A stretch of 35,658 nucleotides of DNA from Gemmatimonadota bacterium. GTDB taxonomy: Bacteria; Gemmatimonadota; Gemmatimonadetes; Gemmatimonadales; GWC2-71-9. The stretch is from NCBI GenBank assembly GCA_003220935.1, contig QHTT01000087.1:76869-112526 (forward strand), in the 5' to 3' direction. The first letter of the stretch is position 1. Each line of letters opens with the position of its first letter. The notes under the pieces are model-generated. The model did no database searches. It saw only the letters and a list, made by a program, of their open reading frames with translations, and was not told the origin of the DNA. Positions 30,218 to 35,658 of this stretch are shown here, one piece after another. A program made the position numbers and the translations under genes.

Positions 30218-30892
30218 ATGTCGATGATCAACTACGCGTCCCGCGAGATCAACTGCAAGCTCGTCTACTACGGCCCGGGTCTGGGCGGCAAGACGACCAA
30301 CCTCGAGCACATCTACGGCAAGGTCTCGCCCAACACCCGGGGCAAGATGATCTCGCTCGCGACCGAGACCGAGCGCACCCTGTTCTTCGACTTCCTTCCC
30401 GTCGATCTCGGCACGATCCGCGGCTTCAAGACGCGGTTTCACCTCTACACCGTGCCGGGACAGGTGTACTACAACGCAAGCCGCAAGCTGATCCTCAAGG
30501 GTGTCGACGGGATCGTGTTCGTCGCCGACAGCCAGATCGAACGCATGGAGGCGAACGTCGAGTCGATGCAAAACCTGTACGACAACATGTCCGAATACGG
30601 CTACGACCTGACGAAGATTCCGTTCGTGATCCAGTACAACAAGCGCGACCTGCCGAACGCCGCTCCCGTCAAGGATCTCCAGGCGTCCCTCAATCCGGGC
30701 TGGCCGGTGGACGACGCGGGCCAGCAGAAGGTCGTCCCCGATCCGACGCACCCGGGAGAGAACCTGGTCGAGAAGGTGAGCAACGAGTGGGTCGGCCACG
30801 CGGCCTACCTCGAAGCGGTGGCGACCCGCGGTGACGGTGTGTTCGACACCCTCAAGACCGTCAGCAAGATGGTATTGAAGACGTTGAGCTAG
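30218..30892 (+). CDS. mglA: MglA-type small Ras-like GTPase
   Basis: This 224-residue GTPase has the P-loop [12 protein letters not shown] (residues 19-26), the G3 motif TVPGQ (78-82) in place of the usual DxxGQ (the T-x-PGQ form is diagnostic for MglA), and the base-specificity motif NKRD (141-144). It is a bacterial polarity switch controlling motility machinery or pole-specific complexes, toggled by MglB just upstream. No motility genes are seen in the window. A GGGAC-type run sits just before the next gene and may serve its ribosome binding site. Confidence 0.93.
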   Translation: MSMINYASREINCKLVYYGPGLGGKTTNLEHIYGKVSPNTRGKMISLATETERTLFFDFLPVDLGTIRGFKTRFHLYTVPGQVYYNASRKLILKGVDGIVFVADSQIERMEANVESMQNLYDNMSEYGYDLTKIPFVIQYNKRDLPNAAPVKDLQASLNPGWPVDDAGQQKVVPDPTHPGENLVEKVSNEWVGHAAYLEAVATRGDGVFDTLKTVSKMVLKTLS

Positions 30893-30904
30893 GGGGACGG
30901 TCCC

Positions 30905-31546
30905 ATGCGGTGGACCCTGCCCAACATCCTCACCCTCGCGCGCATCTGCCTCACGCCGGTCATCGCGCTGCTCCCGTTCATTCAAGGCTACTGGCCCAAG
31001 GTCATCGCGTTTCTGATCTTCCTCGCGGCGGGCGCCTCGGACGTCGTGGACGGCTACCTCGCCCGCCGGCGCAACGAGGTGAGCGAGCTCGGGCAGCTGC
31101 TGGATCCGATCGCGGACAAGCTGCTGCTGTTCGCGACGCTCATACCGATCTTCTGGCTCACCCGCCATCCGACGATCCTCGTCGACTACCGCATCCCCTG
31201 GTGGGGCAGCTTCCCCGTGTGGGTGGCGCTGTTGTTGGTGGGGCGCGAGCTCCTGATGACGGCGTTCCGCTTCTTCGCGCAGCGACGCGGCGTCGTGATC
31301 CCGGCGATGGGGGCGGGCAAGCTCAAGGCGGTGGTGCAGAACGCGTTCATCGGGGCGACGCTGTTCTGGTTTGCCTGGAAGGACGCGTTAGCGGCGCACC
31401 CCTTCGCGGGCTGGTTCCGCAACTTCTGGGACAAGTTCCATGGGGCCGTCGTAGCGGTGACGCTGGCCGGGGCCATCCTGCTCACCGTGTACTCGCTCGG
31501 CGTGTATCTCTACCGCTACCGCGCGCTGCTCAAGGGCCGCGGGTGA
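30905..31546 (+). CDS. pgsA: CDP-diacylglycerol--glycerol-3-phosphate 3-phosphatidyltransferase
   Basis: This integral membrane enzyme makes phosphatidylglycerol phosphate. It has 213 residues, starting MRWTLPNILTLARICLTPVI. The CDP-alcohol phosphotransferase motif D46-x2-D49-G50-x2-A53-R54-x8-G63-x3-D67-x3-D71 is complete. Hydrophobic segments include ALLPFIQGYWPKVIAFLIFL, and others follow. It lies between mglA and cinA and overlaps cinA by four bases. Substrate class by motif is certain; PG-phosphate synthase is the most common activity for this form and gene neighbourhood. Confidence 0.9.
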   Translation: MRWTLPNILTLARICLTPVIALLPFIQGYWPKVIAFLIFLAAGASDVVDGYLARRRNEVSELGQLLDPIADKLLLFATLIPIFWLTRHPTILVDYRIPWWGSFPVWVALLLVGRELLMTAFRFFAQRRGVVIPAMGAGKLKAVVQNAFIGATLFWFAWKDALAAHPFAGWFRNFWDKFHGAVVAVTLAGAILLTVYSLGVYLYRYRALLKGRG

Positions 31547-32805
31547 AGCTCGAAGTCGTCACCATCGGCACGGAGCTCCTGCTCGGTCATACCGTGGATA
31601 CCAACGCCGCCGAGCTGGGGCGCGCCCTGGCCGCGGCAGGCGCCGAGATCACCCGCCACACCACCGTCGCCGACCGGCCGGACTCGATCCGCGCAGCGGT
31701 AGCCGAGGCACTCGAGCGCACGGGGTTCGTCCTGACCACCGGCGGCCTCGGGCCCACGCGCGACGACATGACCAAGACGGTCGTGGCGGAGCTGTTCGGC
31801 AAGCGGCTGCTGCTGGACGAGGAGTTGCTGGCCGGCATCGAAGCGCGGTTCAAGCGGCTCGGCCGTCCTATGCCCGCCGTCAACCGCATCCAGGCGGAGG
31901 TGCCGGAGGGGGCGACCGTGCTCCCCAACCCGCGGGGCACCGCTCCCGGGCTGTGGCTCGAGGACGCGCGCGGCCGCGTCGCCGTGCTGCTCCCCGGCGT
32001 GCCGCGCGAGATGCGCGGCTTGCTGGTGGAGGAGGTGCTGCCGCAGATCGTCCGACGCGACACGGGCGTCGGGGCGGGCGGGCGGCCGCGGGTCGTGCTG
32101 TCGCGCACCGTGCGCACCACGGGCGTGTCCGAGTCGGCGCTCGCCGAGCGGATCGGGCCCATCGAAGCGGAGATCGATCCGCTCACCCTCGCCTACTTGC
32201 CCTCGACCGACGGCGTCGATCTGCGCCTGACGGCGTGGCGCCTCGAGCAGGGTGACGCCGAGACCCGGCTTGCGACCGCGGCCACGCGGCTAAGGGCGCT
32301 CGTCGGGGAGCACGGGTACGGCGAAGACGGCACCGACCTCGCGGCGGTCGTGCTCGCAGCGCTCCGGGCTGGGCGCCAGCGGCTGGGCGTTGCCGAGTCG
32401 TGCACCGGCGGCCTGGTGGCGAAGCGGATCACCGACGTTGCCGGCGCGTCGGACACGTTCATCGGCGGGGTGGTCGCGTACGCCGACGTCATCAAGACCG
32501 CCGCGCTCAAGGTGCCGCTCGAGACGCTCCAAGCCCACGGGGCCGTTTCGGAGGAGACCGTGCGCGCAATGGCGGAAGGCGCCCAGCGGCTCTTCTCGGC
32601 GGAGGCGAGCATCGCTGTCACGGGGATCGCAGGGCCGGGAGGCGGGACGCCGGAGAAGCCCGTAGGGACGGTGTGGCTCGCCGCGCGCGTCCATACCGAC
32701 ACGCGCGCGGTCCGGCGCGTGTTTCCGGGGGACCGCGACGAGATCCGCCTCCGGAGCGCGCAAGCGTCGCTGGACCTGCTGCGCCGACTGCTCGCCCACG
32801 CCTGA
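31543..32805 (+). CDS. cinA: CinA-family protein (nicotinamide-nucleotide amidase / competence-damage inducible)
   Basis: This 420-residue two-domain protein has an N-terminal MoCF-type domain (VVTIGTELLLGHTVDTNA, then VLTTGGLGPTRDDMTKTV and LLPGVPREMRGLL), which in full CinA acts as ADP-ribose pyrophosphatase. The C-terminal PncC domain has LGVAESCTGGLVAKRITDVA, GVVAYAD...K and VTGIAGPGGGTPEKPVGTVW, which hydrolyses NMN to NaMN. Both parts are complete. The GTG start overlaps pgsA (GTGA). The pgsA-cinA pair is common in bacteria. Confidence 0.94.
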   Translation: MKLEVVTIGTELLLGHTVDTNAAELGRALAAAGAEITRHTTVADRPDSIRAAVAEALERTGFVLTTGGLGPTRDDMTKTVVAELFGKRLLLDEELLAGIEARFKRLGRPMPAVNRIQAEVPEGATVLPNPRGTAPGLWLEDARGRVAVLLPGVPREMRGLLVEEVLPQIVRRDTGVGAGGRPRVVLSRTVRTTGVSESALAERIGPIEAEIDPLTLAYLPSTDGVDLRLTAWRLEQGDAETRLATAATRLRALVGEHGYGEDGTDLAAVVLAALRAGRQRLGVAESCTGGLVAKRITDVAGASDTFIGGVVAYADVIKTAALKVPLETLQAHGAVSEETVRAMAEGAQRLFSAEASIAVTGIAGPGGGTPEKPVGTVWLAARVHTDTRAVRRVFPGDRDEIRLRSAQASLDLLRRLLAHA

Positions 32806-33629
32806 TGCCCACCCTCACCGCGCCCGACGGCACCCAGCTCGTCTACGACGCGTACGAGCCGGCCGAGCCGCGCGCCGCCGTGCTGGTGTTGCACGATTGG
32901 TCGGACCACGCGGGGCGCTGGCGCGAGGTGGGCGAGTGGCTGCGGGACGCGCGGGTGGCAGCGTACCTGCTCGACCAGCGCGGCCACGGGCGCTCGGGCG
33001 GGCGCCGCGGATACCTGTCGCGGTTCAGCCAGCTGCTCGGCGATCTCCAGGCGTTCCGGCGGGCCGTCCGGCTCCGCACCGATCGGCCGCAGCTGCTGCT
33101 GGGGATTTCGTTCGGGGGGCTCGTGGCACTGCGCTACCTCGAGACGCAACCGAGCGACCCGATCGCGGCCGCGGTCATCTGCTGCCCCTGGCTCGGCCTC
33201 GCGTTTCGTACGCCCGCCTGGAAGCGGCTCGCGGGTCGAGTGCTCCCTGACGTGTGGCCGACGCTCGCCGTACCGCTGGGCCTGGATCCCGAGCATCTGA
33301 GTCGCGATGCGGCGGTAAACAAGGCGTACGGCGAGGATCCAGCAGTGCACGGCGTGATGTCACCGGGCGCGTGGCGCGAGATCAAGTGGGCTCAGGGGGC
33401 CGTCGTGGCCGATGGCCACCGCATCGAGTGCCCGCTGCTGTTCCTGCTCGCGGGTGAGGACCGCGTCGTGGACGCGCACCTCGGGCGTGCCTTCGCCGAC
33501 GGGCTCAAGGGCGCGGTGCTGGTGCGGTGGTATCCCGAGATGTATCACGAGGTGCTGCACGACCCGCAGCGGGATCAGGCGATGGGGGACATCTTGGCGT
33601 TCGTCGACGCGCAGCTCCCTCCCGTGTAA
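32805..33629 (+). CDS. alpha/beta hydrolase, lysophospholipase/monoacylglycerol-lipase type
   Basis: This 274-residue serine hydrolase has the oxyanion segment VLVLHDWSDHAGRWREVGEW, the nucleophile elbow GISFGG, a catalytic Asp in LLAGEDRVVDAH and a catalytic His in YPEMYHEVLHD. The DQRGHGRSGGRRGYLSRF block is typical of the S33/Hydrolase_4 (monoglyceride lipase-like) group. It has no signal peptide. It starts in a TGATG junction with cinA (one-base overlap). Substrate could be monoacylglycerol or lysophospholipid, which fits pgsA upstream but is not proved. Confidence 0.87.
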   Translation: MPTLTAPDGTQLVYDAYEPAEPRAAVLVLHDWSDHAGRWREVGEWLRDARVAAYLLDQRGHGRSGGRRGYLSRFSQLLGDLQAFRRAVRLRTDRPQLLLGISFGGLVALRYLETQPSDPIAAAVICCPWLGLAFRTPAWKRLAGRVLPDVWPTLAVPLGLDPEHLSRDAAVNKAYGEDPAVHGVMSPGAWREIKWAQGAVVADGHRIECPLLFLLAGEDRVVDAHLGRAFADGLKGAVLVRWYPEMYHEVLHDPQRDQAMGDILAFVDAQLPPV

Positions 33630-33641
33630 CTCCGGGATGGA

Positions 33642-33737
33642 CCGTTCCGTAGATTCCACACGCTGAAGCGTGGGCTCGGCGAGACATTGTGCTTAAGCAC
33701 AGCGCAGTGCCGAGCCCAGGCTTCAGCCTGGGAACGG
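33642..33737. repeat. multi-hairpin palindromic element (cloverleaf-like)
   Basis: The element is closed by CCGTTCC (33642-33648) and GGAACGG (33731-33737). Inside are a hairpin CACGC-TGAA-GCGTG, a perfect 10-bp stem TGGGCTCGGC (33671-33680) with GCCGAGCCCA (33709-33718), a 14-base perfect palindrome TGTGCTTAAGCACA (33688-33701), and an 8-bp hairpin at 33715-33732 (CCCAGGCT/AGCCTGGG, loop TC). The left and right arms are near-identical inverted copies (about 21 of 23 bases), with changes that keep each arm's own hairpin paired. This looks like a REP- or MITE-type element. It lies in the 258-base gap before grpE. Confidence 0.85.
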
Positions 33738-33887
33738 CGTGACCGTGTCCCTCGGCATTGTTTACCCGTGCCGTTCTGGCAGCTAGCTTCTTGTGCGATA
33801 GCAGGTTCCGACTCCATTCACGGACCGACTCCGTCAGATCGGCGCGCGGCAGACGGCATACTGATTGCTTACGTGAAGCGCAAACCC
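33738..33887 (+). other. grpE upstream region
   Basis: The stretch after the palindromic element holds a -10-like CATACT (33857-33862) about ten bases before an in-frame GTG (33873), but no clear -35. There is no CIRCE (TTAGCACTC-N9-GAGTGCTAA) or other known heat-shock operator. No gene is seen in it. Confidence 0.4.
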
Positions 33888-34517
33888 ATGAAGCACGACG
33901 ACGAACAACCCCAGCCGGCGCAGCAGCCGACCGGGACTGATCCTGCTGGTACTGATCCGGCTGGTGAGCAGCCTTCCCCCGGAGCGTTGCTCGAGCCGCC
34001 CGAGGAGGCGGTGGCCCGCCTCGAGGCGCAGCTCGCCGAGCTGAAGGACCGTCACCTCCGGCTGGCCGCCGAATACGACAATTTTCGTAAGCGTACCAAC
34101 AAAGAGCGCTCCGAGCTCTGGGCCAAGGCCCAGGCGGACCTGCTGCATCGTCTGGTCGACGCGCTCGACGATCTCGCGCGCTTTGCGCACATCGATCCCA
34201 GCCAGACCGACGCGAAGACGCTCCATGACGGCGTCGACATGGTCGAGCGCAAGTTCTGGAAGGAGCTCGAGGCGATCGGCGTGACGCGGGTGGACCAGGT
34301 GGGCGTGCCGTTCGATCCCAACCTGCACGAGGCGGTGACCACCGGCCCCGCGGACCATCCGGCAAAGGACCACACCGTCGGCGCCGTGCTACAGCCGGGC
34401 TACCAGCTCGGCGGGGCGCTGATCCGCCCGGCGCGCGTAGTGGTGCTCACGTGGCAGGGGGAGCGGTCCCGGGACGGCGACGAGACGTCGCCGAGCCCGG
34501 ACGGTGAGACCGGCTGA
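33888..34517 (+). CDS. grpE: nucleotide exchange factor GrpE
   Basis: This protein exchanges ADP for ATP on DnaK in the Hsp70 cycle. It has 209 residues. An acidic, Pro/Gln-rich N-terminus includes a duplicated GTDPA. The long dimerising helix RLEAQLAELKDRHLRLAAEY-DNFRKRTNKE has the family signature (AE-DNFRKR). The beta-wing shows VPFDPNLHEAV and HTVGAVLQPGYQLGGALIRP, with VVVLTW near the end. ATG 33888 is chosen; an in-frame GTG at 33873 would add five residues (VKRKP) and could be the start if the transcript is short-leadered. It overlaps dnaJ by one base (TGATG). dnaK is not in the window. Confidence 0.93.
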   Translation: MKHDDEQPQPAQQPTGTDPAGTDPAGEQPSPGALLEPPEEAVARLEAQLAELKDRHLRLAAEYDNFRKRTNKERSELWAKAQADLLHRLVDALDDLARFAHIDPSQTDAKTLHDGVDMVERKFWKELEAIGVTRVDQVGVPFDPNLHEAVTTGPADHPAKDHTVGAVLQPGYQLGGALIRPARVVVLTWQGERSRDGDETSPSPDGETG

Positions 34518-35599
34518 TGGCGGCGTCGAAGGACTATTACCAGGTCCTGGGGGTCGCCGAGACCGCGACGGTGGACGAGATCAAGAAGGCGTTCCGCCGG
34601 CTCGCCAAGCAGTACCATCCCGATCGCAATCCCAACAACGCTCAGGCGGCGGAGCGCTTCAAGGAGATCAACGAGGCGCACGATGTGCTGAGCGATCCGG
34701 ACAAGCGCAAGCGATACGATCAGCTGCGACGCTATGGCGCGTACGCGGGCGCGGGTCGGGGCGGAAGCGCCGGTGCGCCCGGCGCCGGGGGGGTCGACTT
34801 CGATCTCTCGGATCTCGGCTCGTTCGGCGGGCTCGGCGACCTGTTCTCAACCATCTTCGGCCGGCGGGGGACGTCGGGCGCGGAGCGCTTGGACGACGAG
34901 GAAGAGATCGAGACCACGGTCTCGATCCCGTTCCGCGTCGCCGCGCTCGGCGGCAAGGTGCCGGTCACACTGCCGATGGCGGAGGTTTGCCCAACCTGTA
35001 ACGGCAGCGGCGCCGCCCCGGGCGCGACCGTCTCCACGTGCCCGGAGTGCCGCGGACGCGGGGTGATTTCGTTCGGGCAGGGCGGGTTCGCGGTCAACCG
35101 GCCGTGCCCGGTGTGCCGCGGTAAGGGGAAGGTGCCTTCGGAGCGCTGCCATACGTGCGGCGGCAGCGGCGAGGTGCGGGTCGAGAAGCGACTCATGATC
35201 ACGGTTCCGCCGGGCACCGAGGACGGCACGAAGCTGCGCCTCCGGGGGCAGGGATCGAAGGGGAGGGGCGACGTCGTCGTGATGCTGCAGGTCGAGCCCG
35301 ACCGGTTCTTCCGGCGCGACGGGCTGGACGTCGTCTGCACCGTGCCGGTGAACCTCGCCCAGGCGCTGCTCGGCTCCAAGATCAAGGTCAAGACACTCGA
35401 TGGGCGCCGCGTCGTCCTCAAGCTCCCACCTGGCACCCAGCACGGACAGAAGTTTCGCATCGCGGGGCAGGGAATCGAGAAGAACGGCCGCCGCGGTGAT
35501 CAGTACGTCGAGGTGCACGTCGATATCCCCGAACACCTGACGCCGGAGCAGGAGGCGGCGGTGAAGGCGTTCGCGGAGCGAAGCGGCATGAGATACTAG
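34517..35599 (+). CDS. dnaJ: molecular chaperone DnaJ
   Basis: This J-domain co-chaperone stimulates the DnaK ATPase. It has 360 residues. The J domain is DYYQVLGVAETATVDEIKKA with the HPD motif in KQYHPDRNP. A short Gly/Ala-rich linker follows. Then come four CxxCxGxG zinc repeats (CPTCNGSG, CPECRGRG, CPVCRGKG, CHTCGGSG) and the C-terminal substrate-binding domain (ITVPPGTEDGTKLRLRGQG and later LPPGTQHGQKFRIAGQG). It is a complete type I DnaJ, slightly shorter than E. coli DnaJ (376) because of the short Gly-rich linker. It is coupled to grpE. Confidence 0.96.
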   Translation: MAASKDYYQVLGVAETATVDEIKKAFRRLAKQYHPDRNPNNAQAAERFKEINEAHDVLSDPDKRKRYDQLRRYGAYAGAGRGGSAGAPGAGGVDFDLSDLGSFGGLGDLFSTIFGRRGTSGAERLDDEEEIETTVSIPFRVAALGGKVPVTLPMAEVCPTCNGSGAAPGATVSTCPECRGRGVISFGQGGFAVNRPCPVCRGKGKVPSERCHTCGGSGEVRVEKRLMITVPPGTEDGTKLRLRGQGSKGRGDVVVMLQVEPDRFFRRDGLDVVCTVPVNLAQALLGSKIKVKTLDGRRVVLKLPPGTQHGQKFRIAGQGIEKNGRRGDQYVEVHVDIPEHLTPEQEAAVKAFAERSGMRY

Positions 35600-35611
35600 G
35601 GGGGACACGCG

Positions 35612-35658
35612 ATGAAGGCGATCAAAGGGCCGGCCGTTTTCCTGGCGCAGTTCGCCGG
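35612..35658 (+). CDS. start of a gene, possibly sugar-phosphate isomerase/epimerase-like TIM-barrel protein
   Basis: Only 15 codons are visible: MKAIKGPAVFLAQFA then G. A GGGGGGA sits about six bases before the ATG. The opening resembles the xylose-isomerase-like (sugar phosphate isomerase/epimerase) proteins that start MKxIKGPAxFLAQF, but this is recognition from a very short piece. The rest is outside the window. Confidence 0.4.
   Translation, partial: MKAIKGPAVFLAQFA

Noticed and set aside
33642-33737. tRNA, because of cloverleaf-like folding
   Set aside because: No T-loop GTTCRANNC, no conserved D-loop bases and stems of wrong lengths; it is a palindromic repeat instead.
33738-33887. 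CIRCE or other heat-shock operator before grpE
   Set aside because: No TTAGCACTC-N9-GAGTGCTAA or similar sequence could be found.

Overview
The window is GC-rich (mostly around 70% by eye), densely packed chromosomal DNA from a free-living Gram-negative-type bacterium. An MglA/MglB GTPase pair, an archaeal/fungal-type aspartate-semialdehyde dehydrogenase, secreted Ig-like proteins and many short start/stop overlaps suggest Gemmatimonadota or a related phylum. That placement is an inference from gene style, not a measurement.

Layout. (1) 1-8315: aspartate-family amino-acid synthesis. On the minus strand lie thrA (fused aspartokinase/homoserine dehydrogenase), thrC, lysC, a dapE-like M20 deacylase and a dapB cut by the window edge. 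asd runs divergently on the plus strand. Together they cover aspartate to threonine and part of the DAP/lysine branch; thrB is not in the window. (2) 8316-11266: a patchy accessory island. Two paralogous small zinc-ribbon proteins flank, on the opposite strand, a decayed MOSC gene, a PAS remnant and an orphan lipoprotein. (3) 11263-14266: an ABC exporter (ATPase plus permease) divergent from a MarR regulator, with a palindromic operator candidate between them. (4) 14517-21166: a metabolic run with class III sirtuin, pyruvate kinase, an MBL-fold hydrolase, a class II aldolase, a YtxH protein, a YihY/BrkB membrane protein and threonine aldolase, mostly joined by 4-base overlaps. (5) 21200-26776: a tandemly duplicated two-gene cassette. 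Each copy has a JAMM/MPN-like domain tethered to the membrane and a translationally coupled, secreted Ig-like protein with a shared small N-terminal domain. This is the best candidate in the window for an undescribed system. (6) 26862-31546: SRP RNA gene, dnaX, ybaB, recR, mglB, mglA and pgsA, followed by cinA and an alpha/beta hydrolase to 33629. (7) 33630 to the end: a multi-hairpin palindromic element, grpE, dnaJ and the first codons of a probable sugar-phosphate isomerase/epimerase-like gene.

Non-coding structure is rich. A 26-bp heptad-repeat hairpin sits upstream of dnaX. A 16-bp inverted repeat lies in frame inside dnaX. A cloverleaf-like palindrome precedes grpE. There is an attenuator-like hairpin ahead of thrA, and several promoters have a -10 element only 6-7 bases before the start codon, which suggests leaderless mRNAs.
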